A stretch of 64,000 nucleotides of DNA from Watersipora subatra (taxonomy: Eukaryota; Bryozoa; Gymnolaemata; Cheilostomatida; Watersiporidae), in assembly GCF_963576615.1 (NCBI RefSeq), contig NC_088716.1, forward strand, positions 63,600,728 to 63,664,727, read 5' to 3'. The notes beneath the pieces were generated by a model that saw only the letters and a program-made list of their open reading frames with translations, did not search any database and was not told the DNA's origin. Positions 15,001-27,000 of this stretch are shown here, in pieces. Each line of letters opens with the position of its first letter. Positions within the stretch are counted from its first letter, which is position 1. The position numbers were made by a program, and so were the translations under genes.

Positions 15001-18000
15001 TCGTATGTTAGTGCTAACACTTGCTTAAAAGCTGGCTCGTATCTCAAGTTTCTCGTATGTTGGAGCACTCGTAAGTTGAAGTATTACTGTACTCTCATAT
15101 CGTTCGTTCATATATTTAAACCTAGCACTATACATCGAAAGAAGACAACTCCAATGTTCGATATTTTTCGATATTTGATATATTTAGACACCAAATAATC
15201 AAATGTACATGCAAAGATATCGTGCAGCACTAATCTGTACAAGTAAACTGATACATCTGTACAAGTAAACTGATACATCTGTACAATTAAACTGATACAT
15301 CTGTACAAGTAAACTGATACATCTGTACAAGTAAACTGATACATCTGTACAATTAAAACATCCCTCTTTATCCTTACCATGTTGAGTCATTAGCTGCTAG
15401 ATAGACTCGAAGCAGTCTAACTGTAAATATATCATTTCAGGCCACGTTCCGGACAGAGTCGCAGACTATTCAAGAAGGTTTCGGATGCTCACTGCTACTT
15501 ATGTGACTTTTTCTCCAGACGGCAGGGACTTGTTAGTCAACCTAGGAGGAGAGCAGATCTACCTCTATGATGTGAATAACAAAAGAAAGTCGTACAGACT
15601 AGAGCTGGCCAACAATGGTAGTAACTGGTGGTCACTTTTTACCCTGTATAATCTGCTTTCTTTTCCTTGTAATGTGCAGATTAGGCGATACCTATCCATA
15701 ATGTCAACATAGATGCCCTTAAGTGTCTAATCCATTGTATTTCTTGCAGCACTCGTACATCTAAGCTGAGTTTCTAATATGCGATCACAAGCTTGACATC
15801 TTTTCAGATCAGACTATCCCATCTTCTTCCTATGATTTACTCTCTTGTAGATGCCAGCTCCTGTCCCAATACAGACTGTGTGTCTCAAGTTGGTCAGGAC
15901 ACAAACTCAAACGCTAACGGCTACCGTAATATGACATTGCATTACGCACCCTTTGTTTTAACCAATCGCGGAGATGCCAGTACAAATCATTGTCCAGCAG
16001 CCCTCCCTAAACGTATTGAGAAAATCAAACGACAGGCTAATCAGCAGTATGAGGCACATAATTATGCCCAGTCAATCGAATTGTATAATAAAGCTATCGC
16101 CTTATATGGTAGTTCTTCTGTGCTGCACAGTAACAGAGCTGCAGCATTGCTAAAGAGAAACTGGTGAGTCATCTGCTCCTGAATTCCATCTTTTTAGGGT
16201 ATATAGAGCTCTTTGTGCAATCGGTATTGTTACGTTTCATTCTGCTTGCATTACATTGTGTGCCAAACGCATTGCACTTTGTACTGAATGCATTGCACTG
16301 TGTACTGAATGCATTACACTGTACACTGCTTGCATTACATTGTGTGCCAAACGCATTGCACTTTGTACTGAATGCATTGCACTGTGTACTGAATGCATTA
16401 CACTGTACACTGCACACTGCTTGCATTAAGATGTATATCGCATGCGTTATATAAGGCATTGATGCATTAACATAGCATTAACAACTAGGCATGAAGATGT
16501 ACTGAATGCATCTCAGTCGTATCAACCAAAATGGACTATAAAGGAGTGGCCACACAGCAATATATGTAATTCAATGGTGTATCAACCAAAGACATCTTTA
16601 ATTTGTGCAAAAAACTTTGAGTTACAAAAACGTAAGTGTTTCTGTAACTCAATTGAGCACTAATCAAACAGCAAACAGCAATGAAATATGAATTTTGATG
16701 AAATGCTTCAGTAATAGGTGTTATTCATCCTGACAATGAAGGCTTCATAGTTGATAGTAATAGGTGTTATTCATCCTGACAATGAAGGCTTCATAGTTGA
16801 TAGTAATAGGTATTATTCATCCTGACAATGAAGGCTTCATAGTTGATAGTAATAGGTGTTATTCATCCTGACAATGAAGGCTTCATAGTTGATAGTAATA
16901 GGTGTTATTCATCCTGACAATGAAGGCTTCATAGTTGGAATTACTCGTTAAACAATATTTAAACAGAGTTTGAACTATATAATGAGACCTGAGAACAACA
17001 GTCTCTATAGTATATACAGTCTCTATAGTATCTACAGTCTTAATAGTATCTACAGTCTCTATAGTATCTACAGTCTCTATAGTATCTACAGTCTCTATAG
17101 TATCTACAGTTTCTCGTATATACAGTCTCTCTAGTATATACAGTCTATAGTATCTATAGTTTTTATAGTATCCACAGTCTCTATAGTATCCACAGTCTCT
17201 ATAGTATCTACAGTCTCTATAGTATCTACAGTCTCTATAGTATATACAGTCTCTATAGTATCTACAGTCTCTATAGTATCTACAGTCTCTATAGTATCTA
17301 CAGTTTCTATAGTATATACAGTCTCTATAGTATATACAGTCTATAGTATCTATAGTCTTTATAGTATCCACAGTCTCTATAGTATCCACAGTCTCTATAG
17401 TATCTACAGTCTCTATAGTATCTACAGTCTCTATAGTATCTACAGTCTCTATAGTATCTACAGTCTCTATAGTATCTACAGTCTCTATAGTATCTACAGT
17501 CTCTATATTATCTACAGTCTCTATAGTATCTACAGTCTCTATATTATCTACAGTCTCTATAGTATCTACAGTCTCTATAGTATCTACAGTCTCTATAGTA
17601 TCCACAATCTCTATAGTATCTACAGTTCTTATGGTATGTACAGTTGCTATGGTATGTACAGGTCCTATGGTATGTACAGTTCCTATGGTATGTACAGTTG
17701 CTATGGTATGTACAGCTCCTATGGTATGTACAGTTGCTATGGTATGTACAGTTCCTATGGTATGTACAGTTCCTATGGTATGTACAGTTCCTATGGTATG
17801 CACAGTTCCTATGGTATTTACAGTTCCTATGGTATGTACAGTTCCCATGGTATGTACAGTTCCTATGGTATGTACAGTTTCTATGGTATGTACAGCTGCT
17901 ATGGTATTTACAGCTCCTATGGTATTTACAGCTTATATGGTATCCACAATCATGGCAGTTTTCTGGTTTGCTCTGTATGCAGTTTTCTGTCTCCAATACG

Positions 18001-21000
18001 TCGACCCTTTTGACCCCCAGTTCGTTTTACATACACTGCAAAATCTTCATGCGACTAGCTTCTAGCAGTTTGGCTAGGTTAGCTTTCCACAAATGCCTGT
18101 TATGCGTCTCTCCAGAGCTGTCAACTCTCCCGGACTTTGCGGGACCCTCCCGGAATTAATATTACCCTCCCGCAAAAATAAAACCTCTCGTTAAACTCCC
18201 GGATTTATGTTTTGTGCTCTAGAACACATGTGTCAATCACGTCACGGGCTAGCGGGCCACATGTGGCCCACCACATCATTTTATGTAGCCCGCGAGAGCG
18301 CAACTCATTCTCACCCGACGGAGTTCACTCCCGTATTTATAACATCGCTAGGCACCCATCGTAAGTTAACTTGCCTCTGAATTTTATCTATTCCTTGTAT
18401 CGTTATTTTTAAATTACAGAAAAATATTTGTGATTAGTTAGAAAAAAACTTTGGCTAATCAAACAAACGTACAAATATGCGTCAATGATGTCTGTGGCAA
18501 AAGTTATAACTAAAATACTACAACCTTTTTTGACATCTAACTAAACCGGAAATCATCGCGGTCACTTTAAATTTTATCGTTCTCAATCAATTTTTTCAAC
18601 TTCAGAAGTAAATATGCAGATTCAGATGGAGTAAGACAGTGAAAACTGCATAAATCAAATTAAAACATTATTTTTAATGTTTCAAAGTTCATATTAACTT
18701 TTAATTTTGTCAATTTGAATCGTTATGCGCGAATTAAAATGCACTTTTTAGGCTGTCAGCCGTAGTCAGACTAAAGCTGTCATTCAATCTCGATAGGATC
18801 ATATTGATTCTTAGAGCTGCCTATGAAGTCTGAAAAGTCAAGAACAGAGTTACTGAACATATTTTTATTATTTGAAACATGTTTATGACAGTTTCTTTGA
18901 GTTATATTGGCATGTAGAATTGCTATGCTTTGGTTTGAAGACCATTTCATAGGAGACTACTCGTCTCCTACACCATTCAGCATTGTACCTGGTGATAATT
19001 CTACCTCATGCTAGCTCTGGCCAACCCCTTTAGCAGCTTTCATTGACATTATATATTTAATAAGTGTTGTTAAAGACAATCTTAAGAAACAGTTTTATAT
19101 TTAGAAAACTGATTTTGCCGTTCGAACATGGGCCCCATCGGGAGCCAAGTGTGCTAGATTTGCACCATTTTGACTAGTTATACTATAAAATTTTCCAGGG
19201 GAGAACCACCGGACCCCCTTCCCCACCGAGAGGGTGCTCGGCACCCCTCTCGGACTCTCCCCGCAGTACCATTTTCAAACAGGTAGATACAGCCCTGCCC
19301 TCATTGCATCAAGCACTAAGGGTAGTGGGGATGTGAGTTAGGAATAATTTTAGAGCTGAACTCCAATGGTAACCTGCCTGGTCCCCATTTAACAACTTGG
19401 CCGCTGGCGCGAGGCTTAAGACCCTAATTTCTCCCTCATTTGCATAGCACCAGGTTGACAGGTCTGCGTCTCTCATCACATAAAACACTCTCGTCTCAGC
19501 CTATGATTTGTGTTCTCCAACATTTCTTGTTGCCTTAAGGATACTGATTCAGTCTGATTCGCTTTTCTGTGCAGGGATGGAGACACGTATGCAGCTGCTA
19601 ATGATTGTATGCGTTCGATACAACTCAACTGTCACCAGCATAAAGCATACTATAGACTCTGTACCAGCCTCATTACTTTGGGGAGAGAAAGGGAGGCAAC
19701 TGACTGTTTCAATCATTTCAAAGAGCTTTACCCTGAGAGCACTGGTAGTGAATCTTTTGCTAAACTTCGTTCAAATCTGGATGAGATGAAACTTATTAGC
19801 AAAAAGTGTTCATCCGGTGGGTGTGCTTTCTTGCTCTCCATTCTCTAAGCATTGCATCTTGCCTTGCCGCCGTAACAACCTCTTGATGACTCACCATTAG
19901 GTTCTATTTACAATTTGGTTGTTCTGGCATAGTGACAATCTATAGATGTGACAGTCTCAAGCCTAGAAACACGGCTATAGAATACACAAAGACAACTGTC
20001 GTAAAACCTCTAATTGAATGCCATGGCGCCCTATTTTTTAACCCTTTCCCAAAGTGGCAGTCAAATATAGGTGGCAGTCAAATATAGGTGGCAGTCAAAT
20101 ATAGGTGGCGTTCAAATAGAGGCTGGTGTTGTATTTTTCAAATAGCTCGTCAGAATTTAGGAAAGATAAATCTAACCCTTTTTCAAGCGAAGCGATTGTC
20201 GCTTATATTTTGCGTTTTCCTTTGAGCGAAGCGACATTAACCCTTTTAGATGCAATAAATCTGCCAACTTGTCGTGGATCTCTAAATAAGTATGCATTGG
20301 GAAGCCAAGAATTATCTCTACCAGTATCTATTGCTTACAATTATATTACATTACATTATATTGCATACAATGATATTATAGCCTGTGGTCCTGTGCCTTG
20401 CTTTCTGAATTTGAAAGTGTATTTTTATTTTATAACTTTATTTAACGATGTTCTATAAAAGCTCATTGCACTCATTGATATGTTTGCTACAGTTTGCAGC
20501 CAAAATTGGCTTTTTCTATAAGAGGAGTTATGAGCATCGCTCCATTGTAAGCTGAGTTAAGATAACCGCAAGGATGCTATCAAATAATACGCTATAAATC
20601 TGCATATTTATAAGCTATATAATGATAATCTATCAATTGCTACAAATGTATTCAAAAACAAGTGACATAAATTAACCATACTTGTAATACATGCAGAAAC
20701 AAAAATCAACATTTGAGAAACAAAAATATTTGTATTGTTGCTCGGCCAGTTACATTCTGATTGTTGCTTTCGATGGAACGAACATTTTCTGGCTGTTCAA
20801 TACCTTCTACAATGTTTTTTGACCTCAACTCTTCTTCTGCACTGCTAAACTAGTCGGTATAAGCGTTCAAACAATTTTTTGAGCAGAACAAAACTTTTCC
20901 ATATTGCATTTCGTACAAATGATAAATTTTTAGCAGCATCGCTATGCCCAACTTTTAGTGAAAAACTAGTCATTCACATACCATCTTAAATGTAAACAGT

Positions 21001-24000
21001 TTTTTACGCACGTCAAAGTATCAAGACAGTGTTAAACCAGGAACTACTATTAGCCTGATACAATTATTAATTATTTCTATGGTGTTTCAAAGTTTTAGCC
21101 AAAAAAATGAAACGCTTTGGAGTAGGAAAACGGACTTTAATACGAACAGAAGCAACAGAAGAATGAATTGTTATTGATGTAATTGAGTCATTATTAGTAC
21201 GGTTTCATGGACACTTTTCTACTGATCACTTGCTATTATGGGTTCGTAAAGATCAAAGAATGTCAATGTAGCGATCAAATGGAAGTGGTGTTGAAATAAA
21301 AGTGACACACTGGTGATACTAATCAAAGAAGTATTAGGGCTTTCTTACCCAGCCAAACTTCTTTGGTTGCATCTGGTAAATACTTGATAGCTATTCAGTT
21401 TGGTTCTTACTTCTGTTAATCTTGTCCTTCTTTGTAACATTTTAAATCCTTTTCAAAATTAATAAAAAATAATGTTGATAGACTGTATTTGATGAATCAG
21501 CTGGAAAGATTTTGAACATTTGAACGAATAATCATGCAAATGGGCAGACAAATCCAAATTCAGTCATTGTGTCAAACCCTGTGGCCAGTTTTACCAATTC
21601 AAATCTATCAATGAAAAATCCAGATCAAGAGGCGGTGAACTTAACCATAAGCTACACGGAGTACAATTGGGACTCATTGGGCAAATACGGACTCATTGGG
21701 CAAATACGGACTCATCGGGCAAATACGGACTCATCGGGCAAATACGGACTCATCGGGCAAATACGGACTCATCGGGCAAATACGAACTCATCGGGCAAAT
21801 ACGGACTCATCGGGCAAATACGGACTCATCGGGCAAATACGGACTCATCGGGCAAATACGGACTCATCGGGCAAATACGGACTCATCGGGCAAATACGGA
21901 CTCATCGGGCAAATACGGACTCATCGGGCAAATACGGACTCATCGGGCAAATACGGACTCATCGGGCAAATACGGACTCATCGGGCAAATACGGACTCAT
22001 CGGGCAAATACGGACTCATCGGGCAAATACGGACTCATCGGGCAAATACGGACTCATCGGGCAAATACGGACTCATCGGGCAAATACGGACTCATCGGGC
22101 AAATACGGACTCATCGGGCAAATACGGACTCATCGGGCAAATACGGACTCATCGGGCAAATACGGACTCATCGGGCAAATACGGACTCATCGGGCAAATA
22201 CGGACTCATCGGGCAAATACGGACTCATCGGGCAAATACGGACTCATCGGGCAAATACGGACTCATCGGGCAAATACGGATTCATCCGGCAAGTACGGAC
22301 TCATCGGGCAAATACGGACTCATCGGGCAAATACGGACTCATCAGGCAAATACGGACTCATCGGGCAAATACGGATTCATCGGGCAAATACGGATTCATC
22401 GGGCAAATGTTAGTTGATAGTAATAGGTGCTATTACTATCAATGAGTCTGTGCTATCACACAGACTCATTGGGCAAATAGTCATTACATTGGTTAAGATA
22501 CTCACGCTTGAAGCGCTTGCTTGGGGTTAATAACTAGCACTGTTGACTGTCACGCATAACGATTGTTAAGCTGGCCCAAAGAGCAAGTATTGTTTTAGTA
22601 AAAATTTTAGTAAAGATTTAGCTTTTCAGATAAGTTACTCAAGTTCCAGATAAGTTACTTAAGTTCATTAGGTAAGTTCAGATAAGTTACTTAAGTTCTG
22701 ATAAGTTACTTAAGTTCAGATAAGTTACTTAAGTTCTGATAAGTTACTTAAGTTCAGATAAGTTACTTAAGTTCAGATAAGTTACTTAAGTTCAGATAAG
22801 TTACTTAAGTTCAGATAAGTTACTTAAGTTCAGATAAGTTACTTAAGTTCATTAGGTAAGTTCAGATAAGTTACTTAAGTTCTGATAAGTTACTTAAGTT
22901 CATTAGGTAATTATTCTGTTGCCTGCGCAACGCCGGGTTTTACCATAACATTGAGAGATCAAAAGTCATGGCTTTTTAAAATGGAAACAATCTCCAAACA
23001 GAGCTCCTTTGAAGCAATATTGTCTGGGTGACACGGCACTGCACTCTGCCAGCTGTTTTCTGTTTTAACAAAAACATACTGTAAATAGGCAGCTTTTGTT
23101 CCTTGAACATATGGAAATCTCCACTAATGCACATTTACTACAAATTGTATACATTTTTATTGTTACATTATTGGATTGTACCAAATATAGTCGTTTATAC
23201 CCATTGTATTTGATTGCAAACTAAAATTAGCCTGAGATATGTTAACACGGGCCTCGGGCTGTGTTGACCTAGTAACATCTGGCGTGTGCTGCTAATTCAC
23301 AGCTCCGTTCATCAAGCTTGCTATTGTTTCTATTGTACACTAATCCATCGATATCTAGGATTTACTGACACATAATCAGTTGAACTAGATGAACATTCTA
23401 TGCCATATGAGATGTTAAACTTTTGTATTGATGTGTTCAAAATGCACTACTCATTTGTTTCTTTTTGAGTTCATAACCATTCACATACAGCTAGCATATG
23501 CCATTTGAAGTAACTGTTCACATACAGCTAGCATATGCCATTTGAAGTAACTGTTCACATACAGCTAGCATACCCTAGGACATTTATGTATTCGCATTTC
23601 GCATTTTCGCGGAGTCATCCTCTCACAAAGATTTCTTGAGCGAAACTAAACTATCATAAAGAACGAGCGAAAAATGGCTTTATTCATTGATATCCACGAT
23701 AAAATCGTCATAATAGAAATGCAGGTAATTGTCGTGTGTGGTTGGGCTCAATGGGAAATTTCTAGTAAACTCATTATAGCTAATACACCGACTGAGCAGC
23801 ATGGCAAAGCAAATTAAGATGATGATATCAGTTTAGTCACCGAATTTGTAACTGATGAGGATGAAAGTCTGGTAGGTGAAGTCATAAATTTGAATAATAA
23901 TTATTGTAGTGATGAATTTTATTACCAACCAAAAACAATATCAACCCTCACCAGGTCCAACCACGTTATACAGTTTTGGTTGTGAAGTTGGTTGTTATCT

Positions 24001-27000
24001 ATTTTCTTCTTCTTGGGATTTGAGTGTGAAAGACATGTGAAAGTCACGGTGGGAGGGACCTAGACGTCATTGATAGTCCAAGAAACAAATGGTAGTAAGT
24101 GATCAAATTGAATTATCGATCTCACCCACACATTTCAACCTGCGGTTTACAAATACGAACCAGTCCCAAATTGAAAAATTTTTCTTATTAGTGAACTGGA
24201 CCTGAGGAATGTAATCTGTGTTTTCCACTGCATTTATTTTCACACCACTATATTTTCGCACTCATCAGAGCCGGGAAATTAAGTTGCAACGAAATTTTAC
24301 TCTGTGTGCTACTCACGAAACTAAATAATGGGGAAATAAAAGTGTCCTAGGGTATGCCATTCAAAATTATTTTTGTTTCATTACGGCTGCAGACTTAGCA
24401 GTTGAACAATCCTAATTCTGTGCTGATCTCTAACAATTACCAGGTAAAGGACTGGATGTGACAGACACGGATGATGAGGAGTCCGCAGACTCTCAGCGAA
24501 GTTACTTGCAGGAGAAGATTTGGAAAGAGAGAGCAAACGATTACTCACAAAGGTTTTGCGGTCACTGTAACACAACTACCGATATCAAAGAGGCCAACTT
24601 TATTGGAGAGTGAGTCTTTGATTTCACTCATTCTCTTCAAGTAGTTGTGTTTGTTTGTAAGATAACTTTATGATTGACACACGCATGATTAAGGTAGATC
24701 TATGAATGAGCCTCATCTGTCTTTTCACCTTTCCTTCTTGCTACTATCAATTCTTGAGCGGTGAGGAGGGTGCTAGCTACTAACCCAGTGTAATGCTACT
24801 AAGGTCTTCCGTTTTATAGAGGTACTTCTATTTTTGCAGCAATGGGCAATACATCGTCTTATAGAGGTACTTCTATTTTTGCAGCAATGGGCAATACATC
24901 GTCTTATAGAGGTACTTCTATTTTTGCAGCAATGGGCAATACATCGTCTTATAGAGGTACTTCTATTTTTGCAGCAATGGGCAATATATCGTCTTATAGA
25001 GGTACTTCTATTTTTGCAGCAATGGGCAATACATTGTCGCCGGTTCCGATGATGGCTCATTCTTCATCTGGGATAGGAAAACAACAAATATTGTTCGTAC
25101 GATGAGGGGAGACGATTGTATCGTCAACTGTGTTCAACCACATCCTGAAACCTGTCTCATGGCTAGTAGTGGTATTGACACTGTCGTTCGGCTCTGGTCT
25201 CCCTTGCCGGTTTGTATATGACAGCTTAATCTAAAATTACAGGCTTGCTTAGACCTCTATTATCTACTCTTTACTACAGACATGTATCTATTACAGAGTT
25301 TCATCAGTGACAGACCTATGAATATCTTTACTACAGACATCTATCTATTACAGAGTACATCAGCGGCAGACCTATGAATATCTTTACTACAGACATGTAT
25401 CTATTACAGAGTTCATCAGTGACAGACCTATGAGTATCTTTACTACAGACATGTATCTATTACAGAGTTCATCAGCGACAGACCTATGAGTATCTTTACT
25501 ACAGACATGTATCTATTACAGAGTTCATCAGTGACAGACCTATGAGTATCTTTACTACAGACATGTATCTATTACAGAGTTCATCAGTGACAGACCTATG
25601 AGTATCTTTACTACAGACATCTATCTATTACAGAGTTCATCAGCCACAGACTTATGAATATCTTTACTACAGACATGTATCTATTACAGAGTACATCAGT
25701 GACAGACCTATGAATATCTTTACTACAGACATGTATCTATTACAGAGTTCATCAGCGACAGACCTATGAATATCTTTACTACAGACATACATCTATTACA
25801 GAGTTCATCAGCGACAGACTTAAGAATACAGAAAAAGTTTTGGTTTGCACTGACTTTATTGGGCTTCTCTTATGGTGCATTTACACTGGCCAACACCGAC
25901 TCTGATTAGGTGCCAATACCCCGACTCAGACAGGTACCTCAGACATTTCACGTATGGGTGCCGACACCGACTCCCCCTTTACATTGCAACGATCGAACTA
26001 TTTTTGTCGGTACCAACAGCCAATCACAGCGCTTCGCCGTTCTGACCTTCACCCGACCACGCGAAGACGAGTACACATAAAAATCAATGCGCTTGGTGTG
26101 GAAAGTTATATTGTAGTACTACACTACTACTACTGCTCCTACTACTACTGCTAGAAGCAACTACTGAATGCCGAATGGAGTCTTCCGATGACGATGAGAT
26201 TTTGTTGATGGCAGGATCGGCTGCGGCAGCTCGGACAGTCTGTATTATATGTAATCCCACGACCAAACGAACGGAGTGAAGTGTGGGAGTTTTTATGATA
26301 AATGCATGTGCACACAACTTACGAAAATTATTCATCAACAATGAGACGAACCCTCGTCAAGAAATTTCATCAACAAATTTAAGCATCGTTATGTAAAGTC
26401 GTTAAAGTATAATAACGATACAAAACACATTTAAACCTATTTAAATATGTTACCAAGTCTTTGTAAACCGTCGGTATTATCTAAAACTTACCCATCTGAT
26501 CGGATTATACACAAATAGACAGATTAATTTCAACGAAAATCGCCACAAAACACTTGAAAAGCGTGGTTTAATAAAAGTTAAGACCGAAAATTAAAACGCC
26601 GAGGGACAGATAATAGAACGATGAAGTCTTGGGCATTTCACGAAAAATTAACGTGTACGTTTCACCAGTCTATAGCAGTGTCGAAGGTTTTGGCAATTAA
26701 CATAGGAGTGCAGAAATCGTTTCATTTTTGCCGATTTCAATTTTTTCATTTTCATTTGCCGACGCATTCGAATACTTTCCCATTCTAACTGATGTCCAAC
26801 GCAGTATAAGTAAAGCAAATGACGATGATATTTTTTAACGTTTCTTATGAGATTATTACAATAATTAATTATAAGTTTGGATGACTACAGAACAATGACT
26901 ACGCAGTACAGACTTTCTAAAAATCTAACGCAGTGTAAGTAAAGGCATGACGATGATATTTTTTCTAACGGTTCTAATGAGATTATTGCAATAATTAATT

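Larger units (their letters stand above)
13595..15232 (+). mobile_element. hAT-like element inserted in the 22-bp minisatellite
   Basis: Terminal inverted repeat TAGTGCTGC...GATA at the left is mirrored as TATCGTGCAGCACTA at the right. An exact 8-bp target duplication ATCTGTAC lies at 13587-13594 and 15233-15240, as expected for hAT. No hAT transposase is seen. It contains the Tigger-like relic 13800-15089. Confidence 0.85.

Noticed and set aside
16883..18159. Long open frames of IETVDT, MVCTVP and YRDCRY type
   Set aside because: Products of two 18-bp arrays; open on both strands because the units contain no stop.
18100..19320. hAT-like element with CAG[AG]GCTGT ends
   Set aside because: Ends resemble each other only weakly and no matching 8-bp duplication was found.
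21569..22445. Three overlapping plus-strand frames of ~250-280 codons
   Set aside because: 19-bp array; each frame gives the same peptide cycle. Lies within a WDTC1 intron.
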